Below, in pieces: positions 19,043 through 28,938 of a stretch of DNA of 64,000 nt. The stretch covers positions 526,821-590,820 of the forward strand of contig NZ_NGUP01000001.1 of the NCBI RefSeq assembly GCF_002206625.1, given 5' to 3'. This stretch comes from Polynucleobacter campilacus. Lineage in GTDB: Bacteria; Pseudomonadota; Gammaproteobacteria; Burkholderiales; Burkholderiaceae. Under the pieces are notes generated by a model that was not told the DNA's origin, did no database searches, and was given only the letters and a program-made list of their open reading frames with translations. A program made the translations under genes and the position numbers. Position 1 is the stretch's first letter, and each line of letters starts with the position of its first letter.

Positions 19043-19855
19043 CTATTTCTGATTCAAAATGAATTGCGCAGCACGCTTTATAAATTCTGGCTCAGTTTGA
19101 TTAAAGCCGTGATAGGCAAAGGACACACAAACATCACCTTCGCTGATGCCGCCTTCAATTACCTCAAAGCGTGAAATATAGTTTTTAGGTCTTCCAGAAA
19201 TAATGTCCTGAGAGGCTGAAGGAGGGGTTCCCTTGCACTCGTCTTGCTGGTGATGAATAGCCGCAACAGGCAATCTGACTCTATCGTCAAGTAACGCTGT
19301 TCTTACAGTTCCAGCAATAATGATACCGGTCAGTTTTTTTGAATCTTCATTTAACTGGTTTACAAAATATGTTGCAGTAGATGTGCCCATGCTATGGCCA
19401 AAAATCCAAATAGGTAAGCCAGTTTTACTTTTGTAAAAACTAACTACTTCACCCACCCTCTTGAGATGATCGTCTTCATTTCTGCGATCCCCCCTTCTTA
19501 GGTCACCCAGATCGTATGGGGTATCAACTAGTACGGCGGCAATCTGATATTGGTCCCATTGAGCAAGTGAGCGAACAAAAGTATGTTGATTGCGCATTGA
19601 GCCATCGTCTTTGAGCCGTAACATGCCGCCGCCGCCAGGAAATAATAAAACTAGGGCTTTGGGATTTTGTACTCCGACAAAAAGGGTACGCGTAGGGGCA
19701 TCTTGTTGATGTGGAACATCAAATACTTGCCCTTGGGCCATAAAGGCAACCTGGCACAAATACAGTGCCAATAAAGTTCTAGCTACCAACAATTCCCTTA
19801 AGGCCCGTATAAATTGATGCCGCAGTTGTTCCCAGAGCAACGACTGTTCCGCCAT
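19043..19855 (-). CDS. Exported alpha/beta hydrolase
   Basis: A protein of up to 270 residues with an alpha/beta-hydrolase fold. The nucleophile elbow GHSMG is at residues 153-157 of the longest form, with an oxyanion-type LLFPGGGGML at about 70-79 and a probable catalytic His in SFAYHGFNQ near the C-terminus. A hydrophobic segment LLVARTLLALYLCQVAFMAQG (split: LLVARTLLAL then YLCQVAFMAQG) reads like a signal peptide. The ATG at 19855 overlaps the upstream gene by 77 bp; tandem TTG codons at 19792 and 19789, just after AAGGGA, would place the signal peptide at the very N-terminus and reduce the overlap to about 14 bp. I prefer the TTG start but give the longest frame. Substrate unknown. It is the last gene of the CHAT cluster. 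Confidence 0.75.
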   Translation of the reverse strand: MAEQSLLWEQLRHQFIRALRELLVARTLLALYLCQVAFMAQGQVFDVPHQQDAPTRTLFVGVQNPKALVLLFPGGGGMLRLKDDGSMRNQHTFVRSLAQWDQYQIAAVLVDTPYDLGDLRRGDRRNEDDHLKRVGEVVSFYKSKTGLPIWIFGHSMGTSTATYFVNQLNEDSKKLTGIIIAGTVRTALLDDRVRLPVAAIHHQQDECKGTPPSASQDIISGRPKNYISRFEVIEGGISEGDVCVSFAYHGFNQTEPEFIKRAAQFILNQK

Positions 19856-20567
19856 GCTCCTCTACGGTTTTCATCAGCCCAAAGACTCCTTGAATAGAAG
19901 CGCTAGCGCTCTTTGCATGGTTAGACGCTGCCTTGTTAAGCGCACTCATGATTCCAGCTTGCCGGCGCCGTTGCTCAGCTGCAAAGGCAACTCTACCAAG
20001 CAGCATTCCAGTCAAGAAACTGAAGGCGATGCTTGCGGAGTACTCTAAAAGCTCTTTCCACTCAAATAGGTTCTGTGGAAAAACTGGTGAACGGTCTACC
20101 AAGCTAGTAATCCAGCTCATACCAATCACTGAAGCAATCGCAAGAAAGACTACGCCGATGAACCAAGGAAAAAGTTTGTGCGCGTGACTCTTAAATAAGA
20201 AATAAGCAAAGGGCAATGGAAGAATCATAGAGATGATGCGCAAATAAATCATTTTGGTGTCATAAACAATCGCTATTAACCAATGTGCTAGCAATAACAA
20301 AAGTAATGGCACGATCAGATAAATAGCAATATCTTTTATCCAGGCGAATGAAGACCTGTTAGCGAGTTTCTGATTTTGTTCTTCCAACAAGTACTCAAGC
20401 TCAGCAATCCTAAGCTCATTCACTTCTTGACTGGGGATTGCAGCCAACTGGCCTTCTAGGCTAGCAATCTTGGCGATCATTGGTTTAAAAAGATAAAGAT
20501 CACGACTGCAAGTCTTACAGACGTGAGCCTCTTCTGAAACATCAGATAGGCAATATGGACAATTCAT
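19779..20567 (-). CDS. Zinc-ribbon membrane protein, unknown function
   Basis: A 262-residue protein with an N-terminal zinc ribbon formed by C3/C6 and C17/C20 (CPYC and CKTC), followed by a helical, probably coiled-coil segment (about residues 30-75, rich in Glu and Leu), then four hydrophobic segments around residues 80-100, 108-125, 132-150 and 175-200. The C-terminal 60 residues are Ala-rich and partly amphipathic. I do not recognise a named family. Its ATG shares one base with the stop of the upstream gene (TAATG), and its 3' end overlaps the alpha/beta hydrolase. The coupling suggests that these products act together. Confidence 0.75.
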   Translation of the reverse strand: MNCPYCLSDVSEEAHVCKTCSRDLYLFKPMIAKIASLEGQLAAIPSQEVNELRIAELEYLLEEQNQKLANRSSFAWIKDIAIYLIVPLLLLLLAHWLIAIVYDTKMIYLRIISMILPLPFAYFLFKSHAHKLFPWFIGVVFLAIASVIGMSWITSLVDRSPVFPQNLFEWKELLEYSASIAFSFLTGMLLGRVAFAAEQRRRQAGIMSALNKAASNHAKSASASIQGVFGLMKTVEEHGGTVVALGTTAASIYTGLKGIVGS

Positions 20568-21004
20568 TATTTATTCACTACCAAATTCAATACTGAGTTC
20601 GTTTCACGACCCTCAGAATCTTTCACCGTTACACGGATCGTATGGGTTCCTGGAGGAACATCCGCCTTTGCAAAATCAATGCCATTGGCAGAGATAGCAC
20701 TCTTTAAACGAGGGGTTAAATCTACAAAAGGTGATTTCATATAAACCACTTTGACAGAGCTTGGATCAATCTTGGCATCGCCGCGTGGCTCAAAGTTCAC
20801 CTTGAAATCAAATGGAGAAGCTACCGGCGTATCGGCTTCTGGTGAGGCTAACTTAATCCCTGGCCCACGAGAAATACCACGGGTTGCAAGAGCGCCAGCT
20901 GCCGGTGGCAAAGCGGCTTCTTTTGCACTAATCAAAGCAGCAGCAACAGACCACTGGGAAGAGGCAAGCAGTGATGTGGCAAGCAATATATGACTCAATT
21001 TCAT
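20567..21004 (-). CDS. Small exported protein with an Ig-like C-terminal segment
   Basis: A 145-residue protein with a clear signal peptide (MKLSHILLATSLLASSQWSV, cleavage near AAA). The mature part has a short linker rich in Ala/Pro/Gly and then a beta-rich region with PSSVKVVYMKSPFVDLTPRL and PPGTHTIRVTVKDSEGRET, which resembles Ig-like or CARDB-like folds that end in a VxDxxGR strand. I cannot assign a function. I start at the ATG at 21004, where the signal begins; the frame is open to 21037. It lies 45 bp after the CHAT gene and overlaps the next gene by one base (TAATG). Confidence 0.75.
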   Translation of the reverse strand: MKLSHILLATSLLASSQWSVAAALISAKEAALPPAAGALATRGISRGPGIKLASPEADTPVASPFDFKVNFEPRGDAKIDPSSVKVVYMKSPFVDLTPRLKSAISANGIDFAKADVPPGTHTIRVTVKDSEGRETNSVLNLVVNK

Positions 21005-21049
21005 AGAAAACCTCAAATAATTAAAAATGTTGAACAAGTAGATCTTAAA

Positions 21050-24000
21050 TCAATCCCCCACCACTACAAAGGGGGCCCAGAACAAGGGGTGGGCATAGGC
21101 GTATTTCATATTCGCGCCTTCTTTCATGCCACCTTGGTCAATTTGGGTAAGCATGGCTTGTCTGAGGAGCTCAGCCTTGCTAGTGCCTTGGGCCTTTTGC
21201 TGATTCTTAAAGAGATCAGTCATCAAGGTTCTTGAGGCCACTGAGTCTACTGGCCAGTTAGAGACTAAGAGGGCTTTAGCACCAGCAAAGAAGAAGGCTC
21301 TACCAAGACCTGAGACTGCTTCAGAGCCAGCACCCTCACCTGCCGCTGTATTACAAGCAGAGAGTACGACCCAGTCAGCATCGAGCTTTAAAGTGAGGAC
21401 CTTATCCATCGTCAGAAGGCCATCATCTTTATCACCCGTGACATCAGGAGACGATAGCGCTAGCGCTGGTTGCGTTAAGCCATTGAGTTCGCCTGGCACT
21501 AAACCATGGGTAGCAAACATTACTACCTTGCGATTAGATAAGTCTGTCGCCATCACTTGCTTTACGGAAGCTTGTTTATGCAAGAAGATATCGCCATCAC
21601 CTGCTCCAATCGCTTTACCAATCTCTTCTAACTCAAGACTGGTATCTGGTAGGCGTGGCAAGAGTGCCAACTCAGCAGAGCTCACGCCGGAAGTTTTAGG
21701 GGCGCTGCGTAAGTTCAAGGGCACTCCACGGGTTGCTAGCTGAGTTGCCTTTACCTGTTTATCAGCTTGCTGCTCTTGCTGGGCACTAAAGTAAGGGTCG
21801 CCAAAGCCAATAAAGTTCTTACGGTTAGGGTTGCCTGCTGGCAAGGAGCGCAGTGCAGTTAAGGCAGTAACTGAAGGTACTTGAGCAACAGCAATATCTC
21901 TTGTTAACCAAGGAACAGTCTTGTATCCAATAAACGGGGTTGCACCACCTTTGGCAGGCTGCGCTGTTGGCTTGGTCACCAACAGGGATAAGGGTAATTG
22001 GCCCAACTCAGCATGGGGCACCGTCAGCATCACTTTTTTACCAGCAAACGCACTTTGCACGGGAGCGAGCACTTGTTGATAGAGTTGATTGGCAAGCACT
22101 ACATCAAAGGCTGGTATCTCATCAATGGTAGCTACGCCAGGATCGAGCGCTTTGCGTAACTGCGCAACATCTTTAGCCATTTTTGCCCGACCAATGGAGA
22201 GCTGTGCAAATTGTGCAGGCTTATCTTTAGTAATGGCCCAAACATAACCCACGTTATCGCCAAAATACCAAGAGATCAACACTTCATCAGGTTTAAGCGC
22301 TTTTTGAGTACGCTCTACTGAAGCGGGTTTAGGCTCAACCAACTCAGCATAATCAGGATACTTTTTCTCAATCTCTTTTTTAAGGTCATCACGTTGTGAT
22401 TTAAAGGCGGTGATATCAGTACGGATTTTGGCTTGAGCAGCAGGCAGCTGTTGTGCCGGTGGAGCTGAGAGCAACCCAGTTAAGAGCTCTGTCAAGGTAT
22501 TGATACGCTGCTGTAAATCCTGCTCACGACGCGCTAGTCCAGCAAGCTGAGGATCAGAAATATTGGCACGTGCTGCACTTGACGTTAAAGCGCGTTGTAC
22601 CCCACTGCCGCGGGCAAGGTCAGCAATCTGAAACGCTTCTGCAGCAGCCGCACCAGAAGAATCTGTTTTAGCTTGTTGCGCAAGAGAAGCGAGATACTCT
22701 TCCAAAACAAAGGTTATGCGCTGAGTTTGACGAATTGTTGAAGAGCCATTTTCTGAATCATTGCGCGCTTGGTCAATCAATATCGGAATGGATTGCTTAA
22801 ACTCTGTTAGTGCCTGAGATCCCTGCCCAGACACCTGAAGTGCAGAGGCATTAAATGCTCTGATCGTTGCCAATCGGGGAGAGCCCTTTTCCATTCGAGC
22901 GTCGGCCTTAGATAACATATCTGCAGTCATTGTCACAGCCTGAGGTGCCTTGCCTGTTTTAATCAATGCAATGGCCCAATCTAAATCACCAGCCTGATAA
23001 CGCGAAGCAATCTCAGGGTCGGCCTTAAGACCTTCAATCATCTCGCTAAAGACTTTATCTGCTTGGGCGTACTTACCGTCCGCAGCTAGAGATGTAGCCA
23101 AAACTTTCCTTGATGTAGCAATCAAAGGAGACGCGGAATAATCCGTTGATTGCATAGCTACCTTGAGAGCTGCTTGAGATAACATGACCGCCTCAGCTTG
23201 ACGCCCTTGCTCACTAATAATTTTTGATAGTGTTAATAGTGCAAAACAGGTAGCTGAAGAATTGACACCCTCACGATTAATTGCTAGTACAACTGACTCT
23301 CTTGCCCAATATTCAGCATCCATCAAGCGTCGCTGACCCAGAAAAGCATTCGCCAGCTGGTTATATAAAGCAGCCCTTTGACCATAGGCATATCTTGGCG
23401 TGCTAGAAACATCCTGCAGCACCCTGACCTCATTATCCAATGCGTCCTTATTGCTATCTTTGACATTCTCAAGAATTGTTTTATTTAAACCTAGAGCAGT
23501 TCTAAAACTCCTCTCAGCCTCAACAAATTTTCCTTCCGACATAAAAACTCTGCCACGAGCCCGCTCATAGCCCAACTGCCAGTTCGTCCTATAAATAAAA
23601 TTCGGATTCCTAGCTACGCTAATGAGATTAGAGTAATCTGCTTCAAGGGTAGCAAGTGCTTTATTTGCACAATCAAAATCTCCCATTTGCAAACAGATAG
23701 CGACCATTTTTTGCCCAGAGCTTATCTTCCATCCAGCCAGATTATTGGGAATCATTGCCCTCGTATCTTCTACTAACTTTTTGGCAAGTACTAAGTTACC
23801 TCTTTTTTGCTCTTGCTGGGCATACTGCATTCTTTCATCTAGTTGCATCGCTATGTCAAAACTAGGGTAATCAATCGCAGCTTTTTTAAAATTTTCTAAA
23901 GCTTCTTTGCTGTTTTCTAATGCATTTTCTGCAACAGCGCGCTGATAGTAGTAGTGATTAAGGGCACTAGTGTCACTTGTTGATGGGGGAGATTTTGCAA

Positions 24001-24202
24001 GCGTCTTTTTCGCTTTGTCTATAAGAGCCTGATCCTGACGAGTTTGACTGAGGATTTGCAAAATATCCTTTACATCTCTCGGTGGCGCTTTGATATTTTC
24101 TACATCAGCATCATCCTTACTCGGCGCTGCGAATGATTGTGATGAAAAGAGTGCCATGCTGCAGCATAGCATGAGTGCGATAACAGTAAGTAGCTTGCGC
24201 AT
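21050..24202 (-). CDS. Exported TPR-CHAT domain protein (caspase-like)
   Basis: A 1050-residue protein with a signal peptide (MRKLLTVIALMLCCSMALFS, cleavage near SFA), a long helical region of TPR-like repeats (about residues 75-560, for example EYWARESVVLAINREG), a coiled segment near 560-620, and a C-terminal CHAT domain (about 690-1050). The caspase-like dyad is visible: His899 in FATHGLVPGELNG and Cys950 in VVLSACNTAAGEG, 51 residues apart. CHAT domains are cysteine proteases or related effectors, often regulated by their TPR part; export here places the enzyme in the periplasm or beyond. The substrate is unknown. It heads a four-gene cluster with a small exported protein, a zinc-ribbon membrane protein and an alpha/beta hydrolase. 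Confidence 0.88.
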   Translation of the reverse strand: MRKLLTVIALMLCCSMALFSSQSFAAPSKDDADVENIKAPPRDVKDILQILSQTRQDQALIDKAKKTLAKSPPSTSDTSALNHYYYQRAVAENALENSKEALENFKKAAIDYPSFDIAMQLDERMQYAQQEQKRGNLVLAKKLVEDTRAMIPNNLAGWKISSGQKMVAICLQMGDFDCANKALATLEADYSNLISVARNPNFIYRTNWQLGYERARGRVFMSEGKFVEAERSFRTALGLNKTILENVKDSNKDALDNEVRVLQDVSSTPRYAYGQRAALYNQLANAFLGQRRLMDAEYWARESVVLAINREGVNSSATCFALLTLSKIISEQGRQAEAVMLSQAALKVAMQSTDYSASPLIATSRKVLATSLAADGKYAQADKVFSEMIEGLKADPEIASRYQAGDLDWAIALIKTGKAPQAVTMTADMLSKADARMEKGSPRLATIRAFNASALQVSGQGSQALTEFKQSIPILIDQARNDSENGSSTIRQTQRITFVLEEYLASLAQQAKTDSSGAAAAEAFQIADLARGSGVQRALTSSAARANISDPQLAGLARREQDLQQRINTLTELLTGLLSAPPAQQLPAAQAKIRTDITAFKSQRDDLKKEIEKKYPDYAELVEPKPASVERTQKALKPDEVLISWYFGDNVGYVWAITKDKPAQFAQLSIGRAKMAKDVAQLRKALDPGVATIDEIPAFDVVLANQLYQQVLAPVQSAFAGKKVMLTVPHAELGQLPLSLLVTKPTAQPAKGGATPFIGYKTVPWLTRDIAVAQVPSVTALTALRSLPAGNPNRKNFIGFGDPYFSAQQEQQADKQVKATQLATRGVPLNLRSAPKTSGVSSAELALLPRLPDTSLELEEIGKAIGAGDGDIFLHKQASVKQVMATDLSNRKVVMFATHGLVPGELNGLTQPALALSSPDVTGDKDDGLLTMDKVLTLKLDADWVVLSACNTAAGEGAGSEAVSGLGRAFFFAGAKALLVSNWPVDSVASRTLMTDLFKNQQKAQGTSKAELLRQAMLTQIDQGGMKEGANMKYAYAHPLFWAPFVVVGD

Positions 24203-24317
24203 AGAAATCCCCTAGTTTTTATAAGCAATATGGTAGCTCAAAACTAGTAAACGGGCGCTTAGTAGAGATGCCTAGTTACCCCTGCAAATTAGCACCTATA
24301 AACGATGCTTTTATAGC

Positions 24318-25337
24318 CTAAAGGGGATTAGCCAAGAATCCTGAGTTCGCCTCTAGCCACTCAATATAGCGACCTACACCGTGTTCAACATCAAGGAAGG
24401 GTTCTGTATAGCCGGCAGCGCGAAGTTTCGTGAGATCGGCTTGAGTGAAGCACTGATATTTACCTCTGAGTGCATCTGGAAATGGAATGTATTCAATCGC
24501 TTTTTCTTTTACCAACTCTTGCAGAGTCGCTGGTTTGGCTTTATCTAGTTTACGCATGGCATTGGCTACCGCATGTGCAACATCATTAAATGGTTGTGCC
24601 CTGCCGCTACCTAAATTAAAGATGCCGCTGATTTCTGGATGATCTAAGAAGAAGAGATTTACCTTCACCACATCTTCAACTGAGACAAAGTCACGGCTTT
24701 GCTCGCCAGGACCATAACCACCATATTCACCAAACAGTTTGACATGGCCATTCGCCTTGTATTGGTGATATTGATGAAAGGCTACCGATGCCATACGACC
24801 CTTATGTGATTCACGTGGGCCATACACATTGAAGTAGCGAAAACCAACTACCTGTGCAGTATTTACTTTTTCTGCAAAACGCTTACGCATGACTTGATCA
24901 AACAAGAACTTAGAGTAGCCATAAATATTGAGTGGCTTCTCATGCTCACGACTCTCCACGAAAGTATCTGAGCCACCGTAAGTGGCTGCAGAAGATGCGT
25001 AGAGCAGTTGCACTTTTTGGGCTGTGCAGATATCAAGCAAGTCCATGGTATAGCGATAGTTATTCGCCATCATGAAAATACCATCCGTCTCCATCGTGTC
25101 AGAGCACGCACCCTCATGAAAGACTGCTTTGACCTTACCAAAACGACCACTTCTAAAGGCCTCTAGAAATTCATCTTTATCGAGATAGTCAATAATCTCT
25201 AAATCAGCAAGATTGCGATATTTGTCTGCAGGGCGAAGATCATCAACAGCGATGATATTTTTCTCGCCGCGCGCATTGAGCGCTTGCACAATATTTGCGC
25301 CGATAAAACCAGCAGCGCCAGTTACGATAATAGTCAC
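24318..25337 (-). CDS. rfaD: ADP-L-glycero-D-manno-heptose 6-epimerase
   Basis: A 339-residue SDR-fold epimerase (also called hldD) that makes the ADP-L-glycero-D-manno-heptose used for the LPS inner core. The start is a GTG at 25337, giving the canonical [14 protein letters not shown]ossmann motif at the N-terminus; AGAGGA lies upstream, and the GTG overlaps the stop of rfaE as GTGA. An open frame to 25433 exists but runs inside rfaE and has no family sequence. The catalytic [10 protein letters not shown] (Tyr-x-x-x-Lys) motif and [20 protein letters not shown] are intact. The overlap argues for coupled synthesis of the two heptose enzymes. Confidence 0.96.
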   Translation of the reverse strand: MTIIVTGAAGFIGANIVQALNARGEKNIIAVDDLRPADKYRNLADLEIIDYLDKDEFLEAFRSGRFGKVKAVFHEGACSDTMETDGIFMMANNYRYTMDLLDICTAQKVQLLYASSAATYGGSDTFVESREHEKPLNIYGYSKFLFDQVMRKRFAEKVNTAQVVGFRYFNVYGPRESHKGRMASVAFHQYHQYKANGHVKLFGEYGGYGPGEQSRDFVSVEDVVKVNLFFLDHPEISGIFNLGSGRAQPFNDVAHAVANAMRKLDKAKPATLQELVKEKAIEYIPFPDALRGKYQCFTQADLTKLRAAGYTEPFLDVEHGVGRYIEWLEANSGFLANPL

Positions 25338-26263
25338 TGTAGTTCCTCTGAAGTAACAGTTGCGGTTCCAAGCTTGCCGACCACAATGCCGCCAGCACGA
25401 TTTGCCAAGGCCATCGCTTTTTCTAAGGGCCACTTAGCAGCTAAGGCAACCGCTAAAGTTGCAATCACAGTATCGCCAGCGCCAGAAACATCAAACACCT
25501 CACGTGCCTGCGCCTTGACATGACTGACACCCGCTTCGGTATACAAACTCATACCCTCTTCTGATCGGGTGAGAAGTAGCGCCTGTAAATCTAATGACTT
25601 TCTGAGGGCTTGTGCTTTATTGGTGAGCTCCTCTTCATTGGTCCACTTGCCAACGACCTGACGCAATTCACTTCGATTTGGCGTTAAAACAGTAGCACCG
25701 CGATACTTTTCATAATCTTCGCCCTTAGGATCGACCAAGATAACCTTGTTTTGCGCTCTGGCCTGCTCAATCATATGAGTCACCTGACCTAAGGCGCCTT
25801 TGCCGTAATCTGACAAAATCACAACATCAGCACTACCTACCAATTTTTCAAAACGCTCTAACTTATGGGCTAGTGCTTTTTCACTTGGGGTCTCTTCAAA
25901 GTCGAGACGAATTAACTGCTGCTGACGAGCAATCACCCGCAACTTCACAATCGTTGGTGCATTTGCATCAATTTCTAGTTGGCTATCAACGCCACCTGAC
26001 TTGAGTAACTCCACTACACGCTTGCCAGGCTCATCATTACCAACGATACCCAGAATGGTTGTTTGAGCACCCAGTGCTGCTACGTTACGAGCAACGTTGG
26101 CTGCGCCTCCCAAGCGCTCATCAATCTTACCAACCTGCACTACTGGCACAGGCGCTTCAGGAGAAATCCGATTGGTATCGCCAAACCAGTAGCGATCGAG
26201 CATGACATCACCAACCACTAGTAGGCGGGTTTTAGAAAATTGGTCTTGGTTGGCTTTTTCCAT
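25334..26263 (-). CDS. rfaE: D-glycero-beta-D-manno-heptose-7-phosphate kinase
   Basis: A 309-residue PfkB-family sugar kinase equal to the N-terminal (kinase) half of E. coli HldE; the nucleotidyltransferase half is absent, as in many betaproteobacteria where it is a separate gene. Motifs are [56 protein letters not shown], and the PfkB signature [19 protein letters not shown] with its catalytic Asp. It phosphorylates heptose 7-phosphate at C1 for LPS core synthesis. The gene is 20 bp downstream of ugd and its stop overlaps the rfaD GTG. Confidence 0.96.
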   Translation of the reverse strand: MEKANQDQFSKTRLLVVGDVMLDRYWFGDTNRISPEAPVPVVQVGKIDERLGGAANVARNVAALGAQTTILGIVGNDEPGKRVVELLKSGGVDSQLEIDANAPTIVKLRVIARQQQLIRLDFEETPSEKALAHKLERFEKLVGSADVVILSDYGKGALGQVTHMIEQARAQNKVILVDPKGEDYEKYRGATVLTPNRSELRQVVGKWTNEEELTNKAQALRKSLDLQALLLTRSEEGMSLYTEAGVSHVKAQAREVFDVSGAGDTVIATLAVALAAKWPLEKAMALANRAGGIVVGKLGTATVTSEELQ

Positions 26264-26283
26264 AGGATAATTTCTGCAATGAC

Positions 26284-27649
26284 TTAATTATGTCGTCCAA
26301 TACCATAGTACTCAATACCTAATTCCTTCATGGCACTTGGCTCATAGAGATTACGGCCATCAAAAATGATGGGGTGAGTCAATTTTTGCATGACCTGTTC
26401 AAAGTCTGGGCTGTGGAAGGCTTTCCACTCAGTGACAATGACTAGCGCGTCGCAAGCATCTAGGGCTGCCATTGGGCTGTCGACCATAGAGACTCTCTTG
26501 AGGCCATCTGGATTACCCTTGAAGTCGGACTCTAGACAATGTTTTGCTTCTGGCATCGCCACTGGATCATGGGCAACAACCGAAGCACCGCGTTTTACTA
26601 ATTCTTGAATGATCACGCGACTTGGAGCCTCACGCATATCATCGGTGTTGGGCTTAAAAGCCAGACCCCAAAGCGCAAACTTCATACCTTTAAGATCATT
26701 ACCGAAGCGTTTTTCGATCTTTTCAACCAAGATATATTTCTGGAGTTCGTTTACCGCCTCTACAGCATCCAGAATCTTTAAATCTCTACCATGCTCCCTA
26801 GCAGTTTTAGAAAGGGCTGAGACATCCTTTGGAAAACAAGAACCACCGTAACCGGTTCCTGAATATAAAAATCCAAAGCCAATGCGTGAGTCAGAACCAA
26901 TTCCTTGTCGCACCGATTCAATATCAGCACCTACTAAATCTGCCAAGTTTGATAACTCATTCATAAAAGAAATACGGGTAGCTAACATGGCGTTGGCAGC
27001 ATACTTAGTTAACTCTGCGCTCTTCACATCCATGTAATAGGTACGTTCATGGTGGCGGTTAAATGGGGCATAGAGCTTACGCATTTGCTCTTTAGCACGA
27101 AGGCCTGCTGGAGTATTTTCAGTACCAATCACAATGCGGTCCGGGCGCATAAAGTCTTCTACTGCTGCGCCTTCCTTTAAAAACTCTGGGTTAGAAACTA
27201 CTGAACATAAGTCAGCTGGCTGGCCTCTTTTTTCTAATTCTTCTTTGATGGCAGCAGATACTTTATCTGCAGTACCTACTGGCACAGTAGATTTATCAAC
27301 AATTACCTTAGGGGAAGTTGCATAACGGCCAATGTTACGTGCTGCAGCAACTACATATTGCAGATCAGCAGAACCATCTTCATCGGGAGGCGTACCTACT
27401 GCAATAAATTGAATATCGCCATGAGCAACTGATGCAGCAATATCAGTAGAGAACTGCAATCTTCCAGCTGCACGATTGCGCTCAATCATCTCTTTTAAGC
27501 CCGGCTCATAAATCGGAACGCCGCCAGAATTGAGAATCTCAATTTTTTTTGGGGTCCAAGTCCAGGCAAAAAATATTATTACCTTGCTCAGCAAGGCAAG
27601 CGCCAGTAACCAAGCCTACGTAACCGCTACCGATGATGGTGACTTTCAA
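26284..27649 (-). pseudogene. ugd: UDP-glucose 6-dehydrogenase, interrupted by a one-base frameshift
   Basis: From a TTG at 27649 (GGAGA 6 nt upstream) the sequence reads the expected N-terminus [20 protein letters not shown] and on to CLDLDPKK. It then meets a stop within the A8 run at 27543-27550 (minus-strand view). The remaining protein, from [17 protein letters not shown] to the end, is in the next frame. One A fewer would give one 454-residue enzyme of normal length. The rest is intact, including [18 protein letters not shown] with the catalytic Cys and [20 protein letters not shown]. The enzyme oxidises UDP-glucose to UDP-glucuronate for surface polysaccharide. The downstream frame alone lacks the NAD-binding GxGxxG motif and should be inactive unless slippage restores the frame. 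Confidence 0.85.
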
Positions 27650-27666
27650 CTGATCTCCGTTCTTCT

Positions 27667-28878
27667 TTACATTGAAGGGCCGCTAGGCGCAACGCCCTCG
27701 GCTCGTCTTGGGGAGTATGCCTCCCAATGATTACAACCAGGACACTGCCAATAGAATCGACGCGCCCTAAAACCACAATTGCCACAAGTATATCTAGCCA
27801 AGCTGGTAGTACGCTGACGCAAAATATTTAAAATTGACTGTAGCTCAATCATCCTGTCCGGATGTGCGCCATTCGCCTCAATCGCTAAACGTGTTTCAGC
27901 CAGCTTTGACAGAGCACTTAAGCTTGGGGAGTGCTGGATAACATCAGATAACATTACATTCGCTGCTTGAGGGCCCCGAATAGTCATAAGATGCTTGTGA
28001 GTGATATCCAGCAACTCGCCTGATGCTTGCGTTTTCAATAGATCACACAAACGATCTAGACCCTCGTCAGTTTTGCCTAGTTCGGTATGCGCTAACATCC
28101 AGCGATCAGCCAATAAATGCATATAAGCTGGGTGCGAGTTGGCAATAATGCTCCATGCCTCAATCGCTTGAGCTGGACGTCCTGTCGCCATAAAAAAATC
28201 ACCCTGCAAAATCACGGCACGCGCATGATTTGGGACAGCACTTAAGGCCCGTTGAATCGACTCTTCAGCCTCCTGGAGATCTTTGCGACGCAAAGCCTCT
28301 TGAGCTAACTCACAATGAAATTGGGCAATTTCAGTTTGATGGGATTTACCTTGTAATGTAGCGAGCTCATGCGCGGAGATGATAGCTTTTTGCCAATCTC
28401 GCTCAACCTGATACATCTCCAGCAAGCTCTCTTTTGCTGGCACTGCAAACTTACCTTCACCTACACGATTGAGTGAGGCTTCGGCGCGGTCCAATAGGCC
28501 GGCACGCAGAAAGTCACGGCCTAACTCATAGGCAGCATGATCACGGTCACGTGGCTTTAAGTCATCGCGATTGGCGAGATGCTGATGAACTTTAATAGCC
28601 CGCTCAGTCTCACCACGACGACGAAATAAGTTGCCTAAAGAAAAATGTAACTCAATCGTCTCTGGATCTAATTGCGCAATTTTGACGAGCGTCTCAATTG
28701 CCTGATCAGGCTGCTCATTTAATAAAAGACTTAAGCCTTTAAAGGTGGAGCGCTGCTGACGTATGAGCTCAAGCTCATCCATGCGATTTTCAAGGCGTAG
28801 GTCCCAGCGTGATGCTAGCCAGCCAATCCCAAACATGACCGGAAGAAGCAATAGCCAAGATGTCGCTATCTGAATCAT
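27667..28878 (-). CDS. lapB: Lipopolysaccharide assembly protein B (TPR protein)
   Basis: A 403-residue inner-membrane-anchored TPR protein (YciM) that in E. coli adapts FtsH to degrade LpxC and so balances LPS and phospholipid synthesis. It has an N-terminal membrane helix (about residues 4-22, [16 protein letters not shown]), multiple TPRs ([19 protein letters not shown] is one) and a C-terminal rubredoxin-like zinc finger, [20 protein letters not shown], that is needed for activity. The partner gene lapA, often found just upstream, is not present between ihfB and lapB. It is followed 17 bp later by ugd and lies in an LPS-related gene run. Confidence 0.93.
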   Translation of the reverse strand: MIQIATSWLLLLPVMFGIGWLASRWDLRLENRMDELELIRQQRSTFKGLSLLLNEQPDQAIETLVKIAQLDPETIELHFSLGNLFRRRGETERAIKVHQHLANRDDLKPRDRDHAAYELGRDFLRAGLLDRAEASLNRVGEGKFAVPAKESLLEMYQVERDWQKAIISAHELATLQGKSHQTEIAQFHCELAQEALRRKDLQEAEESIQRALSAVPNHARAVILQGDFFMATGRPAQAIEAWSIIANSHPAYMHLLADRWMLAHTELGKTDEGLDRLCDLLKTQASGELLDITHKHLMTIRGPQAANVMLSDVIQHSPSLSALSKLAETRLAIEANGAHPDRMIELQSILNILRQRTTSLARYTCGNCGFRARRFYWQCPGCNHWEAYSPRRAEGVAPSGPSM

Positions 28879-28890
28879 GGCGTACAGAAA

Positions 28891-28919
28891 TTAAATAAAA
28901 AAATGGTCCTGATGGACCA
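28891..28919 (-). terminator. Intrinsic terminator or attenuator between ihfB and lapB
   Basis: A six-base-pair stem (TGGTCC with GGACCA, 28904-28919) with a four-base loop, followed on the minus strand by a run of seven T and a further ATTT. It sits after ihfB and 13 bp before the lapB start, so it may uncouple LPS genes from the rpsA-ihfB transcript or only partly reduce readthrough. Confidence 0.7.
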
Positions 28920-28938
28920 CTGAGGATGAGCCTGAATG

